A stretch of 53,795 nucleotides of DNA from Alishewanella longhuensis (GCF_014653435.1 NZ_BNAO01000002.1:601013-654807); one strand, 5' to 3'. Counted from the first letter of the stretch, positions 39,991 to 50,015 are shown. Numbers and translations: made by a program. Notes: a model not told the origin generated them from the sequence alone.

Positions 39991-41326
39991 ATTTCACTTT
40001 AAACTTGGCTCTTTTCTTTGGTGTTTGCGTGCCAAGCACCAGCTCTGGTGGTAATGCAAAAGAGAAAGTACTGCCCTTGCCTTGCTCTGAAAAAATCAGC
40101 AACTGGCTGTTATGCCGTGACAACACATGTTTAACGATGGCCAAGCCAAGCCCTGTACCACCGGTATTTCTGGCTCTGGCTTGATCTACCCGATAAAAAC
40201 GCTCCGTCAAACGCTTTACATGATGCGCTGCAATCCCCTCGCCATTATCACTAACCGTAAACACGGCCTTTTGATGCTCACGTTGCCAGCTAACACTAAT
40301 TTCGCCACCCGCTGGCGTGTATTTAATGGCGTTTGTTACCAGGTTAGAAAAAGCACTGCGCAGTTCATCCTGGGCACCGGTAACCTTGAGGTCCTGGTCA
40401 ATTGTGAAAGTGAGCTTATGCTGCTTCTCCCGATTTAAGGTTTCTGCTTCTTGCTCAATTAACCGCAACATAGCAGGCACATCCACTTCTTGTTCGAATT
40501 GCACCCGCGCAGCAGCCTCGATCCGCGATAAGGTGAGCAGTTGCTGCACTAGCGCATCCATGCGCCGGGTTTGCTCTAACATCACCGGATGGGCTTTTTG
40601 CCAAATGGTATGAGCAGGTTGACTGTCGCTGTCCATTACCTCTAAGTAACCCTGTAATACCGTTAGCGGTGTGCGTAGCTCGTGCGAAACATTGGCAACA
40701 AAGTCTTTTCGGATCTGTTCTAACTGCTTTAACTGGGTAATATCACGCACGATTAACAGAAACTGCGCCTTGCCATAAGGCATCATTTTACATTCCAACA
40801 TGATGCTGGAAGAGGTTGGTGACATCACTTCTAAGGGCTGTTGAAAATGCTGTAACTTAAGATATTGGTGAAACTCGGGGGAGCGGATTAAGTTATCAAT
40901 ACGTTGACCTTCATCGAGCGGCCAGCGCAAACCTACAAGTAGTTGCGCCAACTTATTACACCAGATAATACTCCAATCTTCGCTTAGTACCACTACCGCC
41001 TCGGGCAGGGCCTCGGCACCATCACGGAAACGGCGGACTAAGGTGCGCAGTTCCTTACGTTTACGCCGCTCGCGCCGTTGCTGAAAATAAATGCCATCAA
41101 AAATCTGTTGCCAGCTACCGTCACCTGCAGGTGGTGTTAGCTTGCGATCACGCCATAGCCACTTATCCAGCAGGAAAATGTGTTTATATTGCCACCACAG
41201 GTGCCCCAGGCTGAGTAAAAGCAGCACCAACAGCACCTTGCCAAAGATCCAACCAAAAAAAGTGGCTAAACCGTAAATCAGTACCACTTTAGCCAGCAGA
41301 TTTCGCTTTGACAATAATAAACGCAT
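39989..41326 (-). CDS. phoR: Phosphate-regulon sensor histidine kinase PhoR
   Basis: Inner-membrane kinase that phosphorylates PhoB when phosphate is low. The 445 residues comprise two N-terminal membrane helices (about 12-41), a basic linker, a PAS domain (about 100-200) and the kinase core. The H-box is FVANVSHELRTPLTVLQGYL with His215, followed by SAFSNLVTNAIKYTPAGGEI (N-box), FTVSDNGEGIAAHH and GGTGLGLAIVKHVL. The architecture matches E. coli PhoR (431). It starts 6 nt after the phoB stop. Confidence 0.96.
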   Translation of the reverse strand: MRLLLSKRNLLAKVVLIYGLATFFGWIFGKVLLVLLLLSLGHLWWQYKHIFLLDKWLWRDRKLTPPAGDGSWQQIFDGIYFQQRRERRKRKELRTLVRRFRDGAEALPEAVVVLSEDWSIIWCNKLAQLLVGLRWPLDEGQRIDNLIRSPEFHQYLKLQHFQQPLEVMSPTSSSIMLECKMMPYGKAQFLLIVRDITQLKQLEQIRKDFVANVSHELRTPLTVLQGYLEVMDSDSQPAHTIWQKAHPVMLEQTRRMDALVQQLLTLSRIEAAARVQFEQEVDVPAMLRLIEQEAETLNREKQHKLTFTIDQDLKVTGAQDELRSAFSNLVTNAIKYTPAGGEISVSWQREHQKAVFTVSDNGEGIAAHHVKRLTERFYRVDQARARNTGGTGLGLAIVKHVLSRHNSQLLIFSEQGKGSTFSFALPPELVLGTQTPKKRAKFKVK

Positions 41327-41332
41327 TAGTGA

Positions 41333-42019
41333 CTACTTAGCTGAGAAACGGTAACCAGAGCCCCGGACGGTTTGGACCAGCCGATCATGCCCCGCTGGCG
41401 AAATGGCTTTACGTAAACGGCGAATATGCACATCAACAGTCCGATCTTCCACATAAACATTAGTTCCCCAGACATGATCCAGCAATTGCTCGCGGCTATA
41501 AACCCGTTCCGGATGTGTCATAAAGAAGTGCAGCAACCTAAACTCGGTAGGCCCCATATCCAAGGGTTGCTCTTCCGCCGTTACCCGGTGTGAAACTGGA
41601 TCCAGTTTTAAACCTTGTACTTCTATAACATCATCTAAACTGGTAGGTGCAACCCGACGAATCACTGCCTTGATCCGCGCCATCAACTCTTTTGGCGAGA
41701 ATGGCTTAGTGACATAATCGTCAGCACCCACTTCCAGACCGCGGACCTTATCTTCTTCCTCACCGCGAGCTGTAATCATAATAATCGGAATATTCCGGGT
41801 TAGCTCATGTTGTTTCATCTTTTTAGCTATTTGAATACCGCTACCACCTGGTAACATCCAGTCTAACAAGACGAGATCGGGATAGGGTTCAACTAAATTA
41901 CTGATTGCGGCTTCAAAATCTTCGGCAACACTCGCCTGATAGCCATTTTGCTCTAATACAAAACACAGCATATCACGGATGGGTGCTTCATCTTCGACAA
42001 CCAAAATTCTTCTCGACAT
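41333..42019 (-). CDS. phoB: Phosphate-regulon response regulator PhoB
   Basis: OmpR-type transcription factor that binds Pho boxes. The 228 residues have a receiver with the acidic pair in VVEDE and the phosphorylated Asp53 in [11 protein letters not shown], and a winged-helix domain ([20 protein letters not shown], and [15 protein letters not shown]). Identity to E. coli PhoB is high by eye. A Pho box with -10 precedes it, indicating autoregulation. It is the first gene of phoB-phoR. Confidence 0.97.
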   Translation of the reverse strand: MSRRILVVEDEAPIRDMLCFVLEQNGYQASVAEDFEAAISNLVEPYPDLVLLDWMLPGGSGIQIAKKMKQHELTRNIPIIMITARGEEEDKVRGLEVGADDYVTKPFSPKELMARIKAVIRRVAPTSLDDVIEVQGLKLDPVSHRVTAEEQPLDMGPTEFRLLHFFMTHPERVYSREQLLDHVWGTNVYVEDRTVDVHIRRLRKAISPAGHDRLVQTVRGSGYRFSAK

Positions 42020-42050
42020 AGCTTGCTACCATATTAACTATAATGTGCCA

Positions 42051-42084
42051 ATTATGCGGCCATATTATGACATTTTTATGAAAT
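42051..42084 (-). promoter_or_regulatory. Pho box and -10 of phoB-phoR
   Basis: On the minus strand ATTTCAT, AAAA, ATGTCAT (42067-42084; 11 of 14 half-site positions) is followed after exactly 10 bp by CATAAT (42051-42056). It lies about 30-65 nt before the phoB ATG and suggests positive autoregulation, as in E. coli. Confidence 0.72.
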
Positions 42085-42185
42085 GAAACAGTTAACTTAT
42101 TATTTTCAGTATAGAAACTAAAAGGTTATTTAGCACTGTACAGCAATAGTAGAAAAAGCATTTTAAAATGGATAAGCGTAGATCA

Positions 42186-42206
42186 AAAAAGCCCCGCAAG
42201 CGGGGC
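42186..42206 (-). terminator. Terminator after the porin gene
   Basis: GCCCCGC (42191-42197) and GCGGGGC (42200-42206) form a GC-rich stem; on the minus strand it is followed by TTTTTTG. It is about 35 nt beyond the porin stop. Confidence 0.85.
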
Positions 42207-42241
42207 TAAAACACTCAACAACAGGCTAGAACACTGACAAC

Positions 42242-43279
42242 TTAGAAGTTGTATTGTACGCCTAACGACAGACCACTGCTGTCTTTACCCGGCACTGCTG
42301 CTAACTGGGTATCACGACCACCCGCCGATACACGGAAAGCCGCTGCGTCATCGTTAGAGGTGATGCCGTAGGCTACGTATAAGGTTAAATCTTTACCTAA
42401 ACGACGATCCGCACCAATTACTAACATAGAGGCGCCTGAATCGGCTGCATCGTTATCATCAGCAACATAGTACTGGCTGCGTAAGGTGTAATCACCCATT
42501 TTATAGCTGGCACCTACACCGTATACATTACGGTCGCCACCTGGTACATCGCTGGCGCTTTGGAACATACCTGACACACGGAAGTCAGACGTGACATCGT
42601 AGTAAGCACCTAAGCGTAACGCGTTTGGATCTAAACCATTTTGACCTTCAAAAGTCTCATAAGCGATAGCTGCGTAGAAGCCTTTCACCTCGTAGCTTAA
42701 CGCCATGCTGTAAGACTCTTGTACATTGTCTACAGTGGCACCCGCGTTATTGTGTGGCGTGTAATGAATATCAAATACAAAGTTGCCAAATTTAGGCGTT
42801 TGGTAATGCACGCCGTTTTTGTAACGCTCGTCAAACACGTTACCGATGTTGGCATTGGTGCTACCACTGGTAGAGGTGCGAGTCAGGTTACGGATATCGC
42901 CGATGCGATCACCAAACATATCAACTTTGCCACGTACTGCTTTTAATGGTGTATCAAACTGACCTAAACGCACAGTACCAAAGTTACCACGGATACCGAC
43001 GAATGAATCGCGCGATGCCCAGCTACCAGCGCCTTCATCAAAACGAATATTTTGCTCAATTTGTACGAAAGCTTCTAAACCACCTTCAATTTCCGTTTTC
43101 GCACGGAAACCTAAACGGCTTGAGTTACTTGATACGTTAGTGCCGCTATCTACGCCATTGTCCAGCGAATCAACTGACAAATGTGCGCGACCATAAATTT
43201 GTACATCAGCAGCTAACGCAGGTACGGCAAACAATGAACTAAGGGCTGCCGCAACTAGGCTTAATTTGATCGTTTTCAT
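42242..43279 (-). CDS. General porin, probably phosphate-starvation induced
   Basis: Outer-membrane porin of 345 residues. It has a clean signal peptide (about 1-23, VPALAADVQ) and begins the barrel with VQIYGRAHLSVDSLD, then SRLGFRAKTEIEGGLEAFVQ, SWASRDSFVGIRGNFGTVRL and GQFDTP, and ends in SLGVQYNF with the terminal Phe needed for BAM insertion. This is the porin_4 type 16-strand trimer family. A partial Pho box lies about 90-105 nt upstream and the gene is between phoB and the second pst operon. A role as a PhoE-like phosphate entry pore is inference. Confidence 0.9.
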   Translation of the reverse strand: MKTIKLSLVAAALSSLFAVPALAADVQIYGRAHLSVDSLDNGVDSGTNVSSNSSRLGFRAKTEIEGGLEAFVQIEQNIRFDEGAGSWASRDSFVGIRGNFGTVRLGQFDTPLKAVRGKVDMFGDRIGDIRNLTRTSTSGSTNANIGNVFDERYKNGVHYQTPKFGNFVFDIHYTPHNNAGATVDNVQESYSMALSYEVKGFYAAIAYETFEGQNGLDPNALRLGAYYDVTSDFRVSGMFQSASDVPGGDRNVYGVGASYKMGDYTLRSQYYVADDNDAADSGASMLVIGADRRLGKDLTLYVAYGITSNDDAAAFRVSAGGRDTQLAAVPGKDSSGLSLGVQYNF

Positions 43280-43367
43280 GGGATTCTCCTGATAATATTT
43301 TTATAAGCTGGTTTGTTTTCGATGGGGATATTATCAGCAGCTTAAATGTCAGATTAATGGCTTTTTT

Positions 43368-43385
43368 TTGAAGCTTTTATGACAG
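43368..43385 (-). promoter_or_regulatory. Possible Pho box of the porin gene
   Basis: On the minus strand CTGTCAT (7/7), AAAA, GCTTCAA (3/7). ATTAAT (43353-43358) follows after 9 bp. One half-site is perfect and the other poor, so it is weaker than the other boxes. Confidence 0.42.
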
Positions 43386-43426
43386 CGGCAGGAAATGCTC
43401 TAGCGCGTACCTTAGAAAAGTGCCGC

Positions 43427-43450
43427 TAAAAAAGGCCGGAGAACCGGCCT
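43427..43450 (-). terminator. Terminator after pstB2
   Basis: AGGCCGG (43433-43439) and CCGGCCT (43444-43450) with a 4-nt loop; on the minus strand a run of T follows. It closes the second pst operon. Confidence 0.87.
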
Positions 43451-43475
43451 GAAAAGTGATCTTGCTAAAACCAGA

Positions 43476-44264
43476 TTAACCGTAGCGCCCGGTAATGTAA
43501 TCTTCGGTTCTCTTCTGTGTCGGGTTAGTAAAGACATCGTTCGTTACCCCCAGTTCAATCAGGTTGCCCAGATGGAAAAAGGCCGTTCTATCAGATACCC
43601 GCGCCGCTTGCTGCATATTGTGGGTAACAATGACGATGGTAAAATTCTGTTTTAACTCAGCAATCAACTCCTCAATGATAGAGGTCGCAATCGGGTCCAA
43701 AGCGGAGCAAGGCTCATCCATTAGAATAACTTCCGGGCTTACCGCTATAGTACGGGCAATACATAACCGCTGCTGCTGACCACCGGACAACCCTGTGCCA
43801 GGTTGATTCAAACGATCTTTCACTTCTTCCCATAAACCGGCACGGCGTAAGCTCGACTCCACTACATCATCTAAATCAGACTTTTTGCTGGCCAAACCAT
43901 GTAATTTGGGGCCATAGGCAATATTGTCATAGATAGACTTTGGAAAAGGGTTAGGCTTTTGGAACACCATGCCAACCTGCGCCCGCAGCTGCACCACATC
44001 CAGTGAAGGATGATAAATATCCTGACCATCTAAGGCTATCTGACCCGTTACCCGGCAAATATCAATGGTATCGTTCATCCGGTTTAAGCAACGTAAAAAG
44101 GTCGATTTACCGCAACCCGATGGGCCGATAAAGGCAATCACTTCGTTTTCCATAATATCCATATCGATACCATGAATAGCCTGGTTAGTACCATAAAACA
44201 CTTTTACATCACGCGCGGTCATTTTTACCTTGGCCGCGTCATTTAATACTGTACTTTCACTCAT
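43476..44264 (-). CDS. pstB: Phosphate ABC transporter ATP-binding protein PstB (system 2)
   Basis: ATPase of the second Pst system, 262 residues. It shows Walker [21 protein letters not shown]-loop [20 protein letters not shown], signature [20 protein letters not shown], Walker [13 protein letters not shown] and [18 protein letters not shown]. It differs clearly from the system 1 paralogue, so it is not a recent duplication. It lies 49 nt after pstA2. No phoU follows this operon, so the single phoU at 29664 presumably serves both. Confidence 0.96.
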   Translation of the reverse strand: MSESTVLNDAAKVKMTARDVKVFYGTNQAIHGIDMDIMENEVIAFIGPSGCGKSTFLRCLNRMNDTIDICRVTGQIALDGQDIYHPSLDVVQLRAQVGMVFQKPNPFPKSIYDNIAYGPKLHGLASKKSDLDDVVESSLRRAGLWEEVKDRLNQPGTGLSGGQQQRLCIARTIAVSPEVILMDEPCSALDPIATSIIEELIAELKQNFTIVIVTHNMQQAARVSDRTAFFHLGNLIELGVTNDVFTNPTQKRTEDYITGRYG

Positions 44265-44313
44265 TATCTTGTCCTGTATTCAAAATAGGGTTCGGGGTGC
44301 CAGCCAAGGCGTT

Positions 44314-45684
44314 TTACCAGCGCACTTCATACCGCTTACGTAACCAAATTGCTAAGCTATTTAGTGATAACATTAATGCCAGCAATACAATAATGGCAGC
44401 AGAGGTTCTGGCTTCAAAGAAATTACGCAATTCATTACCCTGCCATAAATAAATTTGTACGGGTAAGGCTGTAGATTGTTCCATGGCACTGCTGGGTATT
44501 GACGCAACGAACGACTTCATACCAATCAGTAGTAAAGGTGCCGATTCACCTAAGGCTTGCGCCACACCGATAATAGAGCCGGTTAAAATACCTGGGATAG
44601 CCAGCGGTAATACATGATGGAAGACGGCCTGGCTCTTAGAAGCCCCCAACCCCAACGCCGCCTGGCGAATTGAAGGTGGGATAGCTTTTAAAGTAGAGCG
44701 GGTAGCAATAATCACTGTAGGCAGTGTCATTAACGTTAATACCAAGCCACCGACTACCGGCGCTGACATGGGTAAATTAAACCAGCCAATAAAAATAGAG
44801 GCGCCCAGTAGACCAAAGACAATAGAAGGTACTGCAGCCAAGTTATTGATATTAACTTCGACTAAATCCGTTAGTTTGTTTTTAGGTGCGAACTCTTCTA
44901 AATAGATAGCCGCGGCAACGCCCATTGGAATGGCCAGCACTATCACCACCAACATCATATAAAGTGAGCCCATAAAAGCACCCGCCAAACCTGCAGAGGC
45001 TAAAGAACTACGCGAATCAGGGTTCATAAATAGGGCAAAACTAAAGCGGTTTTGAATAACCCCCTGCGCTTTCAGGCTTTCTACCCATTCGCGCACTTTT
45101 GGACTCAGCTGCTGCTGTGCATCTCCCAGTGAACGATCAATATTACCTTTTAACCACACATCAATATTGGCATCTGTTAGTAAAAACAGACTTTGGGTAC
45201 TACCAATAATGCTCGGATCCTTAATTACCAGATCACGAATGGCAAAACGCTCACCCGAAGTAACAATTCGCTGCAAATCGCGGCGATGCTCATTAGCATC
45301 CGGAATAACTTTTTGTAAACCGTCAACAATTAACCGGTTGAAGTTAATCATACCAACGGCTGAGCGCCATTCCAGATCCCGCTGCCGGAATTCGTTATCA
45401 CTCTCGCCTGCTTGTTGCACAGGTTTTTCCGCAATCTTTACCACGGCCGGATCAAAGTAAATATCCAGTTTAATCGCATGTTGCCAAAAAGCAGGTAAGC
45501 CTTTAGAAAAAATATTTACAAATAACAGCACCACTAACAAAATACTGATAGATACCGCTGCAACACCTGCACCGCGAAACAACTTTTCCTGCCGATGGCG
45601 TTTTTGCAGAGAATTCACCACCTGCTGCTGAACTTTGCTTCTGGTAGCCGCATTACCTTTAAGGTTTTTCACTTCAGTAGTCAT
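44314..45684 (-). CDS. pstA: Phosphate ABC transporter permease PstA (system 2)
   Basis: Inner-membrane permease of 456 residues. An N-terminal cytoplasmic tail and helix (about 35-60) are followed by a periplasmic region of roughly 160 residues with many charged residues. The permease core starts at SLASAGLAGAFMGSLYMMLV and contains NLAAVPSIVFGLLGASIFIG, LKAIPPSIRQAALGLGASKS and GVAQALGESAPLLLIGM. It ends in a basic tail (IWLRKRYEVRW). The insertion is unlike that of PstA1, so the two systems carry separate extra domains. Confidence 0.94.
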   Translation of the reverse strand: MTTEVKNLKGNAATRSKVQQQVVNSLQKRHRQEKLFRGAGVAAVSISILLVVLLFVNIFSKGLPAFWQHAIKLDIYFDPAVVKIAEKPVQQAGESDNEFRQRDLEWRSAVGMINFNRLIVDGLQKVIPDANEHRRDLQRIVTSGERFAIRDLVIKDPSIIGSTQSLFLLTDANIDVWLKGNIDRSLGDAQQQLSPKVREWVESLKAQGVIQNRFSFALFMNPDSRSSLASAGLAGAFMGSLYMMLVVIVLAIPMGVAAAIYLEEFAPKNKLTDLVEVNINNLAAVPSIVFGLLGASIFIGWFNLPMSAPVVGGLVLTLMTLPTVIIATRSTLKAIPPSIRQAALGLGASKSQAVFHHVLPLAIPGILTGSIIGVAQALGESAPLLLIGMKSFVASIPSSAMEQSTALPVQIYLWQGNELRNFFEARTSAAIIVLLALMLSLNSLAIWLRKRYEVRW

Positions 45685-45690
45685 CTTTTA

Positions 45691-47085
45691 TTACTCGTAT
45701 TGTTCACGGTATTTACGCACTATCACCAAGGCAACCACGTTTAACAGCAGCGTAATTACAAATAAGGTGAGGCCCAGAGCAAAAGCCACCAATGATTGCG
45801 GACTGGCAAAGTCATTGTCGCCCGTAAGCTGATTAACAATAGTCACCGTTACTGTCGATACCGCTTCGAACGGATTAGCAGTAAGTGAAGGACTGTTACC
45901 GGCAGCCAGTACCACTATCATGGTTTCACCGATGGCCCGGCTAACAGCCAGCAGCACAGCACCCACTATGCCAGGTAAGGCTGCTGGCAATACCACTTTA
46001 CGAATAGTTTCTGACTTTGTTGCACCCAAGCCTAGTGAACCATCACGCAAGGCTTTAGGAACCTGAGTTAAGATATCGTCCGACAATGAAGAGATAAAAG
46101 GAATAAGCATAATGCCCATCACCACACCCGCAGTAAGCGCCGACGTCGCCCGAATGGTTAAGCCCAGCATAGCGCCTAAATCGGTTAAAAACGGCCCCAC
46201 TGTAACCAGAGCAAAGAAACCATAAACGATAGTAGGTATGCCGGCCAGCACTTCAATAACGGGTTTAACCGTGTTACGTACTTTGCTTGGTGCGTATTCT
46301 GCCATATAAATAGCGACCATCAAGCCTAGTGGTATTGCGACCAACATAGCAATAAATGCCACCAACATAGTGCCAGACAGCAATGGCAGTAAACCAAAGC
46401 TGCCTTGACTGCCCGTTAACGAGCCATCCGCGACACCTGCGGTGGAAAAACGTGGGTTCCAGGTAGTCCCAAAGAAGAAGTCAGAAGGTTTGATAAAAGT
46501 AAAAAACTTCAGTGTCTCCCCTACCATCGATAATACGATACCGATAGTGGTTAAAATGGCTACTGTTGAACAAAGCAACAACAGTCCCATCATCACTTTC
46601 TCGACTTGATGGCGGGCACGCAGTGAAGGCTGAATTTTCCTAAAGCTAAGCAATAACCCTACTGAAGCGACAATAAACATTAAGGCCGTTAACATTAAGG
46701 CACTTTGCTGGCGTAACGCCTGCAAATAGTTAGCCGCATTAAGCTCCCACTCTGCAGCCTCTGCGACTATACCAAAGTTCGCCGCCAGATTACTGATCCG
46801 ACGCATAATGATAGCTGCCTGCTCGCCATCAGGCAGATGCTCTGCCGGAATAGAGGCCAAGACCATGCTTTGAATAACACCAGGTGAAAACCAGTTCCAC
46901 AGCAGCATAATGAACAATGGCGGTAACACCGCCCAAAGCCCTACCATCATACCGTAGTGGTGTGGTCGTGAATGCATGATGGCACTGTTATTGCCACCGG
47001 CCAGACTACGGCTGCGTACCATACCAAATTGGTAGGCGACAGCCATTAGTACCAGCAACATTAAAATTAAAGAAAAGTTGTTCAT
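45691..47085 (-). CDS. pstC: Phosphate ABC transporter permease PstC (system 2)
   Basis: Inner-membrane permease of 464 residues with several additional N-terminal helices (about 5-20, 45-70, 130-150, 165-195) before the core. The core shows GSQGSFGLLPLLSGTMLVAF, VLAGIPTIVYGFFALVTVGP, TQVPKALRDGSLGLGATKSE and LAVSRAIGETMIVVLAAGNS. It lies 6 nt before pstA2. Upstream are a stem-loop and a Pho box, so it may have its own PhoB-driven start besides readthrough from pstS2. Confidence 0.94.
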   Translation of the reverse strand: MNNFSLILMLLVLMAVAYQFGMVRSRSLAGGNNSAIMHSRPHHYGMMVGLWAVLPPLFIMLLWNWFSPGVIQSMVLASIPAEHLPDGEQAAIIMRRISNLAANFGIVAEAAEWELNAANYLQALRQQSALMLTALMFIVASVGLLLSFRKIQPSLRARHQVEKVMMGLLLLCSTVAILTTIGIVLSMVGETLKFFTFIKPSDFFFGTTWNPRFSTAGVADGSLTGSQGSFGLLPLLSGTMLVAFIAMLVAIPLGLMVAIYMAEYAPSKVRNTVKPVIEVLAGIPTIVYGFFALVTVGPFLTDLGAMLGLTIRATSALTAGVVMGIMLIPFISSLSDDILTQVPKALRDGSLGLGATKSETIRKVVLPAALPGIVGAVLLAVSRAIGETMIVVLAAGNSPSLTANPFEAVSTVTVTIVNQLTGDNDFASPQSLVAFALGLTLFVITLLLNVVALVIVRKYREQYE

Positions 47086-47125
47086 CAGTACTCCGCTACT
47101 GAACAGAGATCAGGGTCTGCTTAAA

Positions 47126-47159
47126 ATGATAACGCCGCTAGATTGCAGTTTTATGACAA
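47126..47159 (-). promoter_or_regulatory. Pho box and -10 between pstS2 and pstC2
   Basis: On the minus strand TTGTCAT, AAAA, CTGCAAT (47142-47159; 11 of 14) is followed after exactly 10 bp by TATCAT (47126-47131; 5/6 match to -10), about 40 nt before the pstC2 ATG. Confidence 0.62.
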
Positions 47160-47184
47160 CTGCAATGCTTACTTAACGAAAAGC

Positions 47185-47210
47185 AAAAGGCCACCCGCAG
47201 GTGGCCTTTT
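47185..47210 (-). terminator. Intercistronic hairpin between pstS2 and pstC2
   Basis: AAAAGGCCACC (47185-47195) and GGTGGCCTTTT (47200-47210) form an 11-bp stem with a 4-nt loop, 15 nt after the pstS2 stop. It probably ends most transcripts so that the binding protein is made in excess over the permease. Confidence 0.82.
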
Positions 47211-47224
47211 AAAAGGGCAGTAAA

Positions 47225-48253
47225 TTACAGTGCCTTTTTATTACGAATGTTGTTTAACACTTCTGTACGCTCAGCATCTGACAGAGGGATTAAACCCGCT
47301 GCTTCCAGTGGGCTGCCTTCTCCAGATGCAGCTTCAGATACAAAGTATTCAGCAAACTGCTGCAGACCAGGAATTACGCCGATATGTTCGCCTTTAACAT
47401 AAAAGAATAATGGACGAGATACTGGGTAAGTACCAGCAATGATATTATCAACGGTAGGTACTACATCACTTACTGTGGCTACCTTGATACGGTCACGGTT
47501 TGATTCATAGAAGCTTAAACCAAATACGCCAACCGCGTCTTTCTGCGCCTGTAAACGGGCTAAGGTTTCAGTGTAGTCACCAGCAATTTCCACTACGCGG
47601 CCATCAGTACGCATAGCTAAACAGAAGTTGTTCTGATCACCAGATGGCATCGCTTTTACTTCTGGCAGTGTTTTACAGCCATCTAAAATTACTTTTTCTT
47701 CATAAACTTCACGGGTACCGTGGTTAGAACCAGGAATAGCTAATAAGATAGCCTGGTCTGGCAGTGACTTGTCGATTTGCGACCAACGCGTGTACGGGTT
47801 AGCTACCATCTGGCCGTTTTGCGGTACTTGCGCGGCTTGCGCTAAAAATACATGTACAGGCTCTAAAGCAAAAGTGCCAGCGTCAATACGTGATGCGAAT
47901 ACGATACCGTCATAACCAATTTTTACTTCGATAACCTGATTAACACCATTGGCTTTACAGGTTTCTAATTCTGCAGAGCGGATGGCGCGAGATGAGTTGG
48001 CAATATCGATAGTGTTGGTGCCAACACCCTGACAGAACTGGCGTAAACCACCACCTGAACCACCAGAACCTACCACCGGCGTTTTAAACTGAGCAAAGTT
48101 ATTACCAAATTCTTCTGCAGCAATTGAAGAGAACGGCAACACTGTTGAGGAGCCAGCAACCTGTACAGTATCGCGGGTAGCCTGAGCAGTGGCAGCAAAG
48201 CTTAGTGAAACTGCTGTTACCAGCGCTAATTTAGATAATGTCTTCATTTTCAT
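47225..48253 (-). CDS. pstS: Phosphate-binding protein PstS (system 2)
   Basis: Periplasmic phosphate receptor of 342 residues. Signal peptide ends near ATAQATRD (about residue 25). Phosphate-site loops are VQVAGSSTVLPFSSIAAEEF, GSGGSGGGLRQFCQG, NSSRAIRSAELE and PGSNHGTREVYEEKV, the PstS type common in Pseudomonas and marine gammaproteobacteria. It is followed by a hairpin and then pstC2-A2-B2. The chemoreceptor upstream is on the same strand, so PstS2 is the obvious candidate to present phosphate to it; that is inference. Confidence 0.95.
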   Translation of the reverse strand: MKMKTLSKLALVTAVSLSFAATAQATRDTVQVAGSSTVLPFSSIAAEEFGNNFAQFKTPVVGSGGSGGGLRQFCQGVGTNTIDIANSSRAIRSAELETCKANGVNQVIEVKIGYDGIVFASRIDAGTFALEPVHVFLAQAAQVPQNGQMVANPYTRWSQIDKSLPDQAILLAIPGSNHGTREVYEEKVILDGCKTLPEVKAMPSGDQNNFCLAMRTDGRVVEIAGDYTETLARLQAQKDAVGVFGLSFYESNRDRIKVATVSDVVPTVDNIIAGTYPVSRPLFFYVKGEHIGVIPGLQQFAEYFVSEAASGEGSPLEAAGLIPLSDAERTEVLNNIRNKKAL

Positions 48254-48320
48254 TTTGTCGTTCCTCTAAAGAGTAGTTTTAATCAGTTTTAATTCAACAT
48301 GGCTAGTTTGCTTGCGTTAT

Positions 48321-48338
48321 ATTTCAACAATATGACAG
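48321..48338 (-). promoter_or_regulatory. Pho box of pstS2
   Basis: On the minus strand CTGTCAT (7/7), ATTG, TTGAAAT (4/7), about 70 nt before the pstS2 ATG. The -10 at 10 bp (CAAACT) is weak. A further TGTCATGACA palindrome lies at 48360-48369. Confidence 0.58.
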
Positions 48339-48374
48339 TAGCGTTTTTTTTCGTGCCACTGTCATGACAACTTA

Positions 48375-50015
48375 CTAACTGACCCGGAATTGTTGCCAAC
48401 CTGCATTTAACTGGGCAGCAACTGCCGATAATTGTTCGCTGGCTTGGGCAGAACTGGTCGCGCCGTCATGCAACTGCTGGCTGGCACTATGCAGTTCGCT
48501 AATACCGCTGATAAAACGATTGGTAACCTGTTGCTGTTCATCAGTAGCCTGAGAAATTTGTTGGTTAAAGGCCGCGAGCTGCGTAACTTCGCTGGCAATA
48601 TCCCGAAATACCTGTTCGGTAATGCGGGCATGCTCTACGCTATGCTCTGCCTGGCCGGCGGCTTGCTCAATAGCCGCAACAGCGTGGTTGGCCTGAGCTT
48701 GCAGGGTGCTGATCATTTGCCTTATCGATTCTGTCGCAGCCTTGGTATTGCCAGAGAGGGTTCTGACTTCATCGGCCACGACTGAAAAGCCCCGACCGGC
48801 CTCGCCTGCTCGCGCCGCTTCAATAGCGGCATTCAGTGCTAATAGATTCGTTTGCTCAGAAATTTTGCCTATCACTTCAAGCACACCAGAGATTTTTGCC
48901 GAATCTTGCTGCAAGGTGCCAATAATGCTGCTCGCCTGCACCATTTTCTGTGCTAACAACTCGGTACTCTGCATATTTTGGCTGGTCACTTTAGTACCCT
49001 GCTGGCAAAGTTGCTGCGCTGCCGCTGCCGTAGTTAGAGCGGCCTCGGTGTCAGCAATAACCTGACGTACCGCAGCTGACATTTCTTCTACCGCCAAGGA
49101 TAATTGATCCGCTTGTGTCGCCTGTAAACCGGCGCCTGCATTCACCTGCTCGCTGACCTGCTGCACATGATGAGCCTGGCTAGTTAATAGTTGCGAGCTG
49201 GCGCCAAGCTGCATTAATAAAGCAGCAAAACGCTGCAGCATTTGGTTTAGTGCTCTTGCTGCTTCGGCGATTTCATCCCGCCCCTGCTCATCAGCTCTTA
49301 ACGTAAGATCGGCTTGTTGTTCCAGTTGCAATAGTAGATCGCGTAAACCACGCAACGGCTGATTAACCGCCCGCCGGGTTTGCCACATTAAAAACAGCAC
49401 GACTAAAGTCAGTAGCAGGCCGCCGTAGACATAAAACTGCACCATGCGTTGGGTAAAATCTGCCGCCCTATCACGCACGACAGCTGCCGTGGCAATTTGC
49501 TGCTGAATAAATTGTTCAGCCTGTTCAGTAAAAGGGTTTATCTTTAGCGCAACTTCATTATTGATGGTGGATTCATTTAAAATGCGGATCAGTAGAGCAT
49601 CGGTACCGGCGTAACTCAACCATTCCTGATAGTGCTTTACTGCCTGAGCAAAGGCTTTATCCAGCTCGGAAAAAACCTCAGCATCTGCTGCAGATTTAGC
49701 CACCCGCTTTGCGCTAAACGCTTGCCAATGCTGCTCTGCCTCGGTAAGTAACGCTGTTACGCTTTGCACTGTGCCCTCGGCAGACGCCCAGCCTGTGCGA
49801 TACTGCTGTAGCTGGGTTAGGCCTTGCTGTTGCAATATCTTTTGTGGCCGCATCACATCAGCCAGAATGGCCAGATGCTCGTCATAGAGTTGGTTAAATA
49901 AGCGGTCTTTAGCATTTGCTGCCCAGAAACTGCCCAGCAGCACCGTCAGTAATAACACTAGGGGGATTAACCCCAGTAACACAACCCGATTTGCAATAGT
50001 TAATGTGAGTTTCAT
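48375..50015 (-). CDS. Methyl-accepting chemotaxis protein, PhoB-box controlled
   Basis: Transmembrane chemoreceptor of 546 residues. Helix 1 (about 11-33), a helical periplasmic ligand domain (about 34-190, four-helix-bundle type), helix 2 (about 195-212), HAMP (about 213-270) and a complete signalling domain with [20 protein letters not shown] and [20 protein letters not shown]. It sits directly upstream of pstS2 and has one of the best Pho boxes of the region. Pseudomonas aeruginosa CtpL, a phosphate chemoreceptor working with PstS, is a functional precedent; whether this protein is related in ligand mode cannot be told here. Confidence 0.93.
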   Translation of the reverse strand: MKLTLTIANRVVLLGLIPLVLLLTVLLGSFWAANAKDRLFNQLYDEHLAILADVMRPQKILQQQGLTQLQQYRTGWASAEGTVQSVTALLTEAEQHWQAFSAKRVAKSAADAEVFSELDKAFAQAVKHYQEWLSYAGTDALLIRILNESTINNEVALKINPFTEQAEQFIQQQIATAAVVRDRAADFTQRMVQFYVYGGLLLTLVVLFLMWQTRRAVNQPLRGLRDLLLQLEQQADLTLRADEQGRDEIAEAARALNQMLQRFAALLMQLGASSQLLTSQAHHVQQVSEQVNAGAGLQATQADQLSLAVEEMSAAVRQVIADTEAALTTAAAAQQLCQQGTKVTSQNMQSTELLAQKMVQASSIIGTLQQDSAKISGVLEVIGKISEQTNLLALNAAIEAARAGEAGRGFSVVADEVRTLSGNTKAATESIRQMISTLQAQANHAVAAIEQAAGQAEHSVEHARITEQVFRDIASEVTQLAAFNQQISQATDEQQQVTNRFISGISELHSASQQLHDGATSSAQASEQLSAVAAQLNAGWQQFRVS

